Assembly (NCBI GenBank): GCA_964035575.1
Contig: OZ037884.1
Coordinates: 1,116,001 to 1,180,000 of the forward strand
Direction of reading: 5' to 3'
DNA length: 64,000 nucleotides
DNA from: Rhynchopus sp. YZ270_cl-10
Lineage: Eukaryota; Euglenozoa; Diplonemea; Diplonemida; Diplonemidae
Under the pieces are notes generated by a model. It had not been told where the DNA came from. It made no database searches and saw nothing but the letters and a program-made list of their open reading frames with translations. The translations under genes and the position numbers were made by a program. The number at the start of each line of letters is the position of its first letter. The first letter of the stretch is position 1. Shown here piece by piece: positions 22,300-33,525 of the stretch.

Positions 22300-22470
22300 T
22301 GTGGAATAAAATTACATATTGAGTGAAATAAGAACATTTTCTTGCACTTGCCACTAAAAAGGCACCCTCGTGACTCTCACTCTTATTCCCCTCGCTTCGC
22401 TCGGGAAATAACGCACTCGGGCACCTTTTTAGTGGCGCGTGAAATAAAATAGTTCTTATTTCACTCGAAT
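22300..22470. repeat. long palindrome, second copy
   Basis: An inverted, nearly identical copy of 17757-17910, with centre CCCCTCGCTTCGCTCGGG. Immediately to its right, 22476-22521 and 22736-22786 form another inverted pair (TTATCTCAC ... GCGTTTTCGAAATTCCT). Confidence 0.8.
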
Positions 22471-23188
22471 AAATAGTTATTATCTCACGGGCAATAATGT
22501 TGTGCTGCGTTTTCGAAATTCCTACAGTATATTTGACAAATGATGTATGACCACCTAGTACGGGGCGTCAAGGTTGGGTATGGTGAACAGTTCCTCGAAG
22601 TCCTATGACTGCAACCCTTTTGGTTGCATGCGCAGATCTCCTCCACATTGCTTTTGCGCCTACTCTCGGCATGGGTTTTGTTTTGTTCTTTGTGTGCGGA
22701 GATAATGTCTACTGTATTTTGTGTAATCTCCAGGAAGGAATTTCGAAAACGCGGCTAAACATTATTACACAAGTGAGATAAAAAATTGTTGGCTCTCTCT
22801 CTGTTGTTTTGGCTTTTGTTTTTTTGTCTATTTGTGACGAGGCCTGGAACACCTGAACATAGGCATATCTGGAAAATCTATCTGAGGTGTGGCAAATTAA
22901 ATATTCAAGCGTGTGGTTGAGGCGCACCTAAACATAAGTAAGTGCCAAGTCTGAACATTTATTTTCAGAGGCCTTAGTGAGGCTGTTTCGGCCTCGTTGC
23001 ATTGTATCATGATGTAATAAGGTTCACATACTTTCGATTCAAAGAAGAGAAAGCACACAAGAAAATAAAATGCTGCAAACCACTGGGTGTGTTGTTTGCA
23101 TCTACACAAGTAACTGAAAGTTAAACATTTACATACCTTGTCTTCCCCGTAGCCTCCGCCTTCGCTGCTGTCAAGCTGCCTTCTCTTG

Positions 23189-23427
23189 GTACCCAGTACC
23201 CAGTACCCAGTACCCAGTACCCAGTACCCAGTACCCAGTACCCAGTACCCAGTACCCAGTACCCAGTACCCAGTACCCAGTACCCAGTACCCAGTACCCA
23301 GTACCCAGTACCCAGTACCCAGTACCCAGTACCCAGTACCCAGTACCCAGTACCCAGTACCCAGTACCCAGTACCCAGTACCCAGTACCCAGTACCCAGT
23401 ACCCAGTACCCAGTACCCAGTACCCAA
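23189..23427. repeat. (GTACCCA)n satellite, about 34 copies
   Basis: A perfect 7-bp array of about 238 bp containing GTAC. It sits between unremarkable sequence (22790-23189, no gene seen) and the 0.4 kb tandem duplication beginning at 23572. No flanking inverted repeat was found. Confidence 0.95.
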
Positions 23428-23571
23428 ATTGGTCGCCCCCTGGTTGGTCGAGAACCTAAAAATGCAAAAAAACGCAAAATTCATGTGTTTTGACCATGTC
23501 TGGGTACACCAAATACACACCTCTGAACAAGCCTATACCCAGTAGTAGGCAACAAGCGCTATTTTTTGACC

Positions 23572-24402
23572 AAGAAAAAAAAAATCCCCCAAAAATTGGG
23601 TGTAGTAGGTCATAAAATGGCCCAAAAAATTCAAAGAAAACCTCAGATTGACCAAACAATGAAAAAAATTTTCAAGTCAAATTTTCAGCCAAAATACGGC
23701 TATTTTGGTAAAACCATGTGTACTGTAGTGGCTATACAAGGCGATTTTCGGCCAAAAAAATTTTTTTGGCCAAAAAAAAAATTTTTTTTTTCGGCCCAAA
23801 AAAAAAAAAAATTTTTTTTTTGGGTCCGACAGTCGGACTCCAGAGTCCGTCTGTCGGACTCCAGAGTCCGACAGACGGACCCCTGAGTCCGTCTGTCGGA
23901 CTCAGGGGGTCCGACTGTCGGACTCAGGGGGTAAGTCCGTTATTTACACACTCCAAGCACGACAGACCGCACCGTGCAAGAAAAAAAAAATCCCCCAAAA
24001 ATTGGGTGTAGTAGGTCATAAAATGGCCCAAAAAATTCAAAGAAAACCTCAGATTGACCAAACAATGAAAAAAATTTTCAAGTCAAATTTTCAGCCAAAA
24101 TACGGCTATTTTGGTAAAACCATGTGTACTGTAGTGGCTATACAAGGCGATTTTCGGCCAAAAAAATTTTTTTGGCCAAAAAAAAATTTTTTTTTTTCGG
24201 CCCAAAAAAAAAAAAATTTTTTTTTTGGGTCCGACTGTCGGACCCCAGAGTCCGACAGTCGGACTCCAGAGTCCGTCTGTCGGACTCCAGAGTCCGACAG
24301 ACGGACCCCTGAGTCCGTCTGTCGGACTCAGGGGGTCCGACTGTCGGACTCAGGGGGTAAGTCCGTTATTTACACACTCCAAGCACGACAGACCGCACCG
24401 TG
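23572..24402. repeat. tandem duplication of a ~0.4 kb non-coding unit
   Basis: Two nearly identical units, about 23572-23977 and 23978-24402. Each has an A-run, a segment with GGCCCAAAAAATTCAAAG, complementary A and T homopolymer runs separated by CGGCC, a GTCCGAC/GTCGGAC palindrome cluster, and a tail AGTCCGTTATTTACACACTC. The second unit has one extra palindrome. The near-identity indicates a recent duplication. Confidence 0.85.
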
Positions 24403-24559
24403 TGTAATAATTATCTTTCACACAATAGGGCTGCAAGGGTGACCACCACGAATATGCGAAAGCATTCTTTGTAAAAACACTTTACAAATACTCGGCCTTT
24501 GAGAGAGAAAAAGGGGGAAAATGACTGTTGTTTTTTTTTTGCATATGGGTCCCTCAGAG

Positions 24560-25408
24560 CAGGGCACTAGCTAGACTTTTTTTTTTCCGTTTTTTTGCGG
24601 TTTTGCGGTTTCAAAAAAAAATTTCGCGCGGCGACAAACTAGAAGGGAAAACACACGAATGAGGGACGGGGAGATTTTGGGAAGGGGTTACTTACAGGGC
24701 ATTTTTTACGGGGCTAAACCCACTGACCCCTGGTGGAATCTCCTGCCAACTTCATTGCATGTATCAGAATGCTTCTGTGCGTGAGCATGTGTTGCCGCAT
24801 GGTCTGCACAGCTTCCGACGTTCGCACATACTCCCCCCAGTCTCCTGTTTGCTGTCGACCATTCTATCACATACTCCTCCATGTCAGCGATGGCACGCCG
24901 GCTTGCTCTGACTAAATCTCCCCGATCGTGGACCACCCCTCTACCTGAATCGATTGCATTTTCGGTTGCAAAATACAACTGGCCAAATTGCAAGGGGATT
25001 CCCGAAGACATTGTAAAATAATAAATGGCGCCGCAGGCAAAAAAAATTAGGGTACGGTGTAAAGATGCCGGTTTTACACCAGAGTCACTCAACAAACCCT
25101 TTTTTGCGAAGCCAAAAAGGAAAATGGCGCCGCAGGCAAAAAAAAATATGGGTTAACTCCGCGAGCGAAGCGAGCGGAAATTTTTTTGGGGTGTACTTCC
25201 GTGAGCGCAGCGAGCAGAAAAAAATTAAGGTGCTATCATGCCAGTCATCTGGGGGTCGGGCGAGGGGGCCGAACAGTGCCCAAAACCCCCCACACATTTT
25301 TTTTTTCCTGCCCCGAGATTTTCCGTTTTTTTTTTTTTTTTCCGCCAAACCGCAAAACCGGGTTTTTGCGGTTTTGAAACCGCAAAAAAGCACCTAGCTA
25401 GTGCCCTG
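24560..25408. mobile_element. hAT-like non-autonomous DNA transposon
   Basis: 849 bp with perfect 15-bp terminal inverted repeats CAGGGCACTAGCTAG and a perfect 8-bp target duplication CCTCAGAG (24552-24559 and 25409-25416). Subterminal GCGGTTTTGCGGTTT repeats occur at both ends. The 8-bp duplication and the CAGGG end fit the hAT superfamily. It contains no transposase. A minus-strand open stretch at 24706-25095 has no recognisable domain. Confidence 0.88.
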
Positions 25409-25626
25409 CCTCAGAGGTCCCTCTTTAAACAGAAAAGGCAGCCCCCCCTTTTTTTCTTTTTTTTTCTACCCCTGCTGGCACTGCAGAAGAACACGATTCC
25501 ACTCCAAGGCTCATGGCCTTGATCAATACGCCCCTTTGCCTCCAATTTGTGCACACTTCTCTAGGCAATCCCAGGCTGGCCTCCACACTGCAACCGGAGA
25601 CATTCACCAACACCACGCTTTCTGAA

Positions 25627-27125
<1,499 letters not shown>

Positions 27126-27507
27126 TCGTGAGGTCTGTGTCTCCACCACGCTTCTACGAATTTGCTGTTGTTTGTCGTCCCAAGCTAAAAACAAAACGTA
27201 AAACAAACCGACACAAAAAGACTGCCAACAAAAACAAAACAGCCGCAAAGAAAGGCACGTGGCCGAAGAGGCACACGTAGTTAGATAAGGAGAGAGACAT
27301 AAAAAGTACACCTTATTTGGCCCCTGCCCCTGACAATAAGGAAAACAAATACCCCAACTTTTTTTTTCTCTTGCACCTTCCGCAAGCACAGAAGTGCACA
27401 AGGGACAGCCACCCTGTGTGTCAGCCCCAAGTCGCGCACTGTTGCTGTGGTGGCGTGTTTGTTGTTGTTTTAATCCCCCCTGTGCTTCGTTTTCCCCACA
27501 CCCCCCG
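27126..27507. other. 3' flank of alpha-tubulin
   Basis: A non-coding, A/C-rich flank with no clear polyadenylation hexamer. It ends in the CACCCCCCG target site of the inverted-repeat element that follows. Confidence 0.5.
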
Positions 27508-28133
27508 CTAGGTTGTATTATTCGAATTATTCGTATAATTAATTATACGAATTATACGGTATTCGGTCAGGTATACGGTATTTGGTATTTTGCACATATG
27601 AGCGGAGATGCCCCGCCAACGTACCGGACCGAAAGCTCGGAATGGGTTTTTGCCGCTGTACTTTTTTGTGGTGGGGGATATACGGAAAAATGGACAAAAT
27701 TTCAGCGACTTAAATTTTCACAAAATACGAACTACCTTGTCACAACACAAGAAAAGTTCAAAAAGTCGAATAAACGTATCAATGAACTTCGGCGAAGTCG
27801 AAACGGCCCCTGTCCCAGCCCGGACCCAGGGTGCTTCACCACAACATCTCCCTTTTGTCTTTATTGTTTTTATTGCTTTATTGAAAAGTAGGAGCGCGGT
27901 TTCAATTTTTGTTTTTAACTTATTTTTTTTGGCAATCACGATCAGATTTTTTTATTTTTGGCAAAAATAACGCAAAAGAACTCAAAACAAAGTGGGGGGG
28001 GGGGGGAAACGGACTGCTGGTCCCAACTCCTCGTACCAGGAGCACCGTATAACACCGTATAATACCGTATAACACCGTATAATACGAATTATACGGTATT
28101 CGGTCGGGTCCGAGACCGTATAATACAACCTAG
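27508..28133. mobile_element. short inverted-repeat element with 8-9 bp target duplication
   Basis: 626 bp with ends CTAGGTTGTATTAT / reverse complement, flanked by CACCCCCCG on both sides (27499-27507 and 28134-28142). Both ends carry many ACGGTAT/TATACGAATTA repeats. The 9-bp match would fit a Mutator-type duplication, and an 8-bp reading with the (C)TAGG end would fit hAT; I cannot separate these. The interior, about 27660-27730, includes a segment (GGACAAAATTTCAGCGACTT) that also occurs inverted at 18590 and, more diverged, at 40560. Confidence 0.75.
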
Positions 28134-28142
28134 CACCCCCCG

Positions 28143-29066
28143 TAGGAGCGCTTCTTGTGTCGGGCCGTCTTGCTGGGAGAATCAAACCACCCACCACAAC
28201 ACTCCGTCCACTCTGTCATTTCACAGGGAGGAAAGAGCTTTGTCTGCCACCCTTTTGTTTATCACGCTTAGCTGTGACAGCGTCCCGACCAGAAGCAACC
28301 AACCAGATAAAAAATTGTAGAACTAAGACCCCTCACAAAAAGACAAATAAAATAAAATAAAAACAACAAAGCTGTCCACAGATGTTTTCTTACTGCACCT
28401 GCATCCATCCCAACCACAACTACCACGCCACCACATTGTCACAGATTAATTCGCCGCCAAGGACTCGCCAGTGAGTATCAAAAAGAGGTCCATCATGTGT
28501 GAGGGATACAAAACAACCACCACCAAAAATGGAGTCAACCTCACACAGAACAGTCTCGTCGCCCACAAAAGGTCAATAGCCGGATTTTGGCAAATAATTT
28601 GGCCGAAAATGCCGTCGTTCTATGATAAAACAAATACCCAGTTTTTTTTCTTTATTTTTTTTACACTTTCTTATCGTGGCGTGCTTTGCACCAATCACCT
28701 TTTATGGTGTGTGTGTTGTGCGGAGGCATTGCTGTTTGTGAATGTTTGCGAAGCGGCTTTTCTGGTGCACAGGCTTGTCCGATAGCCACCTGCCCTGTAA
28801 CGGAGCTGTGTGGCCGTGTCTGCATGCTTTTGTGAAGACACAAACACTTTAGACGTTTTCTTGAGAAACGGATCGTTTGTTGCTCTGATGGGGAGGGTCT
28901 CTGCGCCACCCCCTTTCATGCACACGGCGTGAGCAGTGAAGTTACAGACCACTGGCTTCCAGACACACACTGCGACCACTCATTAGCTGCCCATCTTCAG
29001 AACCCTTCAGAACCATCCTTTCATCAAATGCGTACTCACATACCACCCACAGGTTTAAACAATAGT
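28143..29066. other. left border of the duplicated array; promoter-like modules
   Basis: No gene is supported. 28664-28740 carries the segment shared with the tubulin promoter, and 28748-28987 is the first of three copies of a 240-bp module (others at 32837-33078 and 38465-38703). From 28990 the sequence is the 5' region of the broken secreted-protein copy. A fragment CGTTCTATGATAAAACAAATACC at about 28616 matches the 3' flank of the GILT genes. Confidence 0.6.
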
Positions 29067-30579
29067 ATGCGTCTGCTTCTGCTGCTGGCGGTGTGTGTGC
29101 TGCAATGCGATGCAGAATAGCATAATTATTTCAGGGTAACAAATGCCTACCAAAGTGGTAGTGACGAGTTCGCTACTCTTCCACCTTACACCTTTAATTA
29201 CTGGATATTCTCATACTGGGGCTGCCTAGCATGCGGCCACACTGGCTGCACTCCGTTCTATCCGTGGCTTGAGGGTTCGACATCGTCATCAACTTCAGTG
29301 GACCTCGAGATCAAGTTCTCGGTTTGGGAGGATAAATTAGGTGGACCTTCTTGCGGTGAGGTACCAAGAGATTTTGGCACTAAACACCTTTACACCCATA
29401 CGTGTCGCATATCCATGGAGGATTACACCGCCGCCACAGACCACGAGTACAGGTGCATCGGGGACGGGGGGTGGATATCTCGATGTGCTCTTCCGCTGGT
29501 GGTACGACAGCACTCAGGCGCCACCGACACCATCACCGCCAACTCCCTCACCTCCGACACCTGCACCGCCTTTGATGTGCTCTGCGTTTTCGTGCCCTGA
29601 CAACTTGTCCCCGAAAGCGGGCAGTGTTGCGTGCAGCACCACACGCCACCTCCAGGCTGACATGTGCGGAGGGATCTCCATCAAGGATGGCTCCACAGGG
29701 TCCGCAAGGTGCTGCTCTCATGATGGTGCAGACTGTGTCAGTACAGACGCAGGAGGCAGCTGTTACGGAGAGACACTCACCTACTCCCAGGCTATGGACG
29801 TGTGTGCACTTGACGGCCGTCGTCTCTGTACCGTTGCCGAGTTGTCACAGTGCTGCGGTACAGGTTGTAGATACGACGCTACCCACGTCTGGGTGTCCGA
29901 CGTGGTGCCCGTCAGTTACTGTGACGAGGAGACTTGCTGCGATGTTGCACCAACTCCTGCGCCTCCGACACCGTCACCGCCGACAACTTCTTCACCACCA
30001 ACACCTTCGCCACCGCCAGTAACAAACCCGCCAGCGACTATTCCGCCAGCACCAACTGCAGTGCCGTGCACTCGCGACGTTGTGACTGTGGTCCAGTTCG
30101 CAGACAAGGATAACAGACAGCTCCCCGTGCCGCCCAGTGAGGAGACACTGTTTGGGGGTGCAGTTCAGGTTGACATGGACGTTATTATCAATGCATACAC
30201 CAATTACGGGCGTTTTGTTGATATTGGGAACGGCGTCAGCAGCGACAACTTTATTATTGGACAGTACAAAAACACAGGGTATCTGTATGTCAGCAGCACT
30301 TGGACATCACCGAAGTTACGTGTGATCCGCGAAAGACAGCTGCCGTTGGGAGAGACGTTTCATCTTCGGGTCATTTGCGTGCCCATTGACGACGCGACAT
30401 CAACCTACTACGTGTACATCAACGGCGGATTTGTCATGGAGGGGGTCAGTGAGGCACTCAGATACGTAACTCGTTCGCAAGTCTTGATTGGCGTGAGTAG
30501 CTTCACCATCGCCGGAATACCCCATATAGACCTCGACGGCAGTGTCACGAACTGTGTCATGGTAATGTGTGTGGGTTGA
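29067..30579 (+). pseudogene. broken copy of the modular secreted-protein gene
   Basis: Aligned with the intact copies at 1633 and 33526, this copy keeps the signal-peptide coding region. A TAG at 29118-29120 then falls directly after it, where the others have AAG. A second lesion, a frameshift near 29468 at a G-run, separates the N-terminal domain from the rest. Downstream, 29470-30579 is an intact open frame with one Cys-rich domain, proline linkers and the LamG-like domain, nearly identical to the end of the gene at 1633. It is a recently inactivated paralogue, unless the downstream part is expressed from another start or by splicing. Confidence 0.8.
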
Positions 30580-31679
30580 GACCCCGCCACCACCTTTTTA
30601 TTTCTCAAGATGTGTGCATGTGAAGTATGCGCCTCTTGCATTTGTTCTTGAGGCGTTTGCACTTTCAGCTTCTCTTTCTTCCTCCCTCCTTCGCAATTGT
30701 GTTCCACCTTTTCCCACTGTTCTCCCCAACGTTGTGAATGTCAAGAAGTATCAACTTTAGAGTGGCTTGCTTGTGAGAAAAGCTTCTGATCCCGCAGCTG
30801 TTTTGTGTGTTGTTGGTTTTTGCTGTCACATTCATCTTTTTATGTTCTCTTTTCCCCCTTTTTTTTTATACTTTCCTCGTTTTGTGCATTTTTACTTTAA
30901 AGTGTTCATAACTATTTCACCAGGACTACCTGTGTTGAAAATATTGCATTTTGTTGTATCCTCTCAAAGATAGAGGTGCCAGCGAATCCCAAGCAACTCT
31001 GGCGAGTTCTGGTGCGGAAGAGCAGAGAGCTCCTCCCGCACCGGGAATGGAACGCTAGAGTTGCCCTTTTTTTTCTTTTTGTTCACTTTTGTTTTTCTGC
31101 TCTTTTCTTTCCTCGAATTGTGCCTTCTCTGCTTTGATTTGAAAGTACATGAAACAGATTTTTTTAAGAAACCACCCCAAAAGTGATTTGACGTTTTCAC
31201 AAGAAGTCTTGAAGCAGCATACATTCTCGCGGAACACCCTGGACACCTTGCTCCGGATCAGACGACGTACCGTGGGCTTCAGCCCTCCAACTCCTCCAGT
31301 GGGGCCACCCTTTCGGCCAGTTCCTGGGTGTGCTCCTGCTCCAAAGCTTGTTGGGTTCAAGGTTGCCATTTTCGTCATGCACCATCGCCGTGTGCATCGT
31401 CAAACGTCTCTTCGGGTTTATGTGTTGGGCTCTTTCAAATGCAGTAAGGTAGGCTTTCCAAGGCCGTGTGGTACGGTTTGGTCGGTATTTAGCTTCTGCA
31501 CAAAAATCTACTTCTGCTGTTGGGGGGTGGTGTTGCGGAGCATAGTTGGGTGAGTGAACGACGTGACACTTTCCGCTCACAAAAGTAGTGTGCGTAAAAG
31601 TATTTATGAAGGGATTAGAAAATTACCCCCATGTTTTTTTTTTTGCAGATAAACACATATTTCTCTAAAAGTTCAAACC
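30580..31679. other. shared 3' flank and upstream region of GILT copy 1
   Basis: 30590-31080 is the duplicated 3' flank of the secreted-protein genes. 31440-31679 is the upstream region of GILT and is repeated at 36910-37145, including CGTGACACTTTCCGCTCAC. Between them, 31230-31510 is open on the minus strand with a protein-like composition (RPWKAYLTAFERAQHINPKR); I do not recognise it and it may be a gene fragment. A TTTTTTTGCAG just before the leader could be a 5'-UTR intron acceptor. Confidence 0.45.
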
Positions 31680-32309
31680 ATGCAGACCCTCCAGGCTGTT
31701 GTGTTGGCGTCCCTCGCGTTTGTGTCCGTCTCCGCCCAGGAGAAGACGAACGTGACTTGGTACACTGAGGCTATGTGACCCGGATGCCAGGAGTCCATGG
31801 ACCCCGTGATGAAAGTGCTCAAGGGGGACGGGATTCTGACGATTATGAACTGGGACTACGTGCCGTACGGGAACGCACGTAACGAGAGCGGTAGGATTGT
31901 GTGCCAGCACGGGAGGACTGAGTGCACTGGGAACATGGCTGAGGCGTGTGTGATGGACATTACCAAGTACGACGTGCTCACCTACATGACGTTCGCTGAG
32001 TGTGTGGAGAGCACCAACGAGAAGCTGACGGAACTGCAGAAGTGTGCCGAGAAGCAGAACCTCGACTGGTCCGCCATCCAGACCTGCATGTCTGGCAGCC
32101 AGGGGGCGAACCTCATCAACATTGCGGGGAAGAAGACTGAGAAGCAGAACATCCCCTACACCCCGTACTTCTTTGGCCACGGGAAGGAGATCAAGAACCC
32201 CAGCCACATCACCAAGATTGTGTGCAACCTGTGGACAGGAACCAAGCCGGGATGCTGCAAAGACACGAACGACTCTCCGACATCGAACATCACGCGTTCG
32301 TCCGCGTGA
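31680..32309 (+). CDS. GILT-family lysosomal thiol reductase, candidate selenoprotein (copy 1)
   Basis: Read through one in-frame TGA (31776-31778), this is a 209-codon GILT. It has a signal peptide (MQTLQAVVLASLAFVSVSA), WYTEAM-U-PGC at residues 27-36, and the exact family signature CQHGRTECTGNMAEAC (C-Q-H-G-x2-E-C-x2-N-x4-C) at 75-90. GILT reduces protein disulfides in acidic lysosomes through a CxxC pair. Here TGA occupies the first cysteine, giving U-x-x-C, the arrangement expected of a selenocysteine nucleophile. Everything before and after is open and intact. The alternative is a pseudogene made by a TGC/TGT-to-TGA change, but a hit at precisely this codon would be a coincidence. I could not identify a convincing SECIS element by eye. 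Start chosen by signal peptide and TTTGCAG-leader context. Confidence 0.82.
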
Positions 32310-33525
32310 ACCCTCGTGGTGTTTACTGAAGGAAACTGTCGTTCCATGATAAAAACAAAATGGCACGTAGTGTGCAAATGACGACAAGTGTTTTATCCGT
32401 TCTTTGATTAAATGTTACATTTCTTGAGCTTTCTGGGGTGGCAGTCCTTTTTGCGAAGCGGCTTTTTTGGTGCACAGGCTTGTCCGATCCCCAAGATCGC
32501 GTGCAACCTGTGAATACGAACCAAGCCGGGATGCTGCACAGTCACGAACGACTCTCCGGCACTGAACATCACGCGTTCGTCCGCGTGAACCCTCGGTGTT
32601 TACTGAAGGAAACTGTTGTTCTATGATAAAACAAATACCCAATTTTTTCTCTTTTTTTTACACTTTCTTATCGTGGCGTGCTTTGCACCAATCACCTTTT
32701 ATGGTGTGTGTGTTGTGCGGAGGCATTGCTGTTTGTGAATGCGCGTGGCATATAGTGTACATATGAATACAAATGTTTTGTCCGTTCTTTGGTTAAATGT
32801 TATATTTCTTGAGCTTTCTGGGGTGGGGGTCCTTTTTGCGAAGCTGCTTTTCTGGTGCACAGGCTTGTCCGATAGCCACCTGCCCCTGTAACGGAGCTGT
32901 GTGGCCGTGTCTGCATGCTTTTGTGAAGACACAAACACTTTAGACGTTTTCTTGAAAAACGGATCGTTTGTTGCTCTGATGGGGAGGGTCTCTGCGCCAC
33001 CCCCTTTCATGCACACGGCGTGAGCAGTGAAGTTACAGACCACTGGCTTCCGGACATACACTGCGACCACTCATTAGCACTCCCAGCCCCCACCCTTTTT
33101 TACCTTGCACAATAAACGTTATAAAAAAGACACCCCCTCCCATCCTCCCTCCGCCTTCTCATTGTCGCACTCTCACCCCCAGCCATATCCCCACGCTTGC
33201 GTTGACGCTTCCAAGCGTGCACCTCCCGTTTTCAATGCTAAGAGAATATGATTGTGTGCAGCTCATCCTCGGGTTGTCTACACAAATGCAACTAAAGTTT
33301 AAAGAAAAAGAACAAAAATAGTTCAGAGGGAAAAGAGATGCAAGGAGCCACATCTATAGTATTATACCTTACGTTTTCGCTTCGTGTCTATCGCGAGATG
33401 ACTCTGCTAGAAACCACTTTGTGGCGATGGTTGTGGCAACAAAAGGTACCCATGTTAAGAACCCTTCAGAACCATCCTTTCATCAAATGCGTACTCACAT
33501 ACCACCCACAGGTTTAAACAATAGT
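32310..33525. other. mosaic of duplicated 3' and promoter pieces
   Basis: After the GILT stop: 32492-32640 is a decayed copy of the end of GILT plus its 3' flank; 32659-32760 is the tubulin-promoter-like module; 32837-33078 is the 240-bp module; 33080-33200 is a copy of the promoter of the gene at 38866, with TTATAAAAAAG, but no such gene follows; 33385-33525 is the 5' region of the secreted-protein gene. No extra gene is supported. Confidence 0.65.

Larger units (their letters stand above)
17749..22480. mobile_element. 4.7 kb region flanked by two copies of a long palindrome; putative mobile element
   Basis: The outer arms, 17749-17941 and 22282-22480, are inverted and nearly identical (about 190 bp). 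Each contains a palindrome with outer GTGAAATAAGAAC / reverse complement and centre GAGCGAAGCGAGG. Inner inverted pairs lie at 17921-17961/18163-18203, near 18000-18210/21890-22020, and 21650-21885. The interior carries a GTCCGAC palindrome cluster, a satellite, and two short coding remnants with a YxKxWDxFLRF motif (21309 and 22000). The region could be one element or several nested foldback units. The superfamily is undetermined; a tyrosine-recombinase element is my best guess. Confidence 0.5.

Noticed and set aside
22897-23520. 207-codon minus-strand frame rich in VLGTGYW
   Set aside because: Translation of the GTACCCA satellite.
19030-24350. CRISPR-like arrays in the GTCCGAC palindrome clusters
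   Set aside because: Units are contiguous palindromes with no unique spacers, and the DNA is eukaryotic.
24706-25095. Minus-strand gene inside the hAT-like element
   Set aside because: No recognisable domain and no similarity to a transposase; left as an open stretch within a non-autonomous element.
31776-31778. Reading the GILT genes as ordinary pseudogenes
   Set aside because: Possible, but the TGA falls on the one codon where selenocysteine is expected, and no other lesion is present in either copy. Kept as the main alternative to test.
31665-32387. 240-codon minus-strand frame over GILT copy 1 (and 37131-37877 over copy 2)
   Set aside because: It lies opposite the GILT signature-bearing strand and has no domain of its own.
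32310-32420. A definite SECIS element after the GILT stop
   Set aside because: ATGA and GA words occur at suitable distance, but no stem with the required quartet and apical AA could be drawn convincingly by eye.
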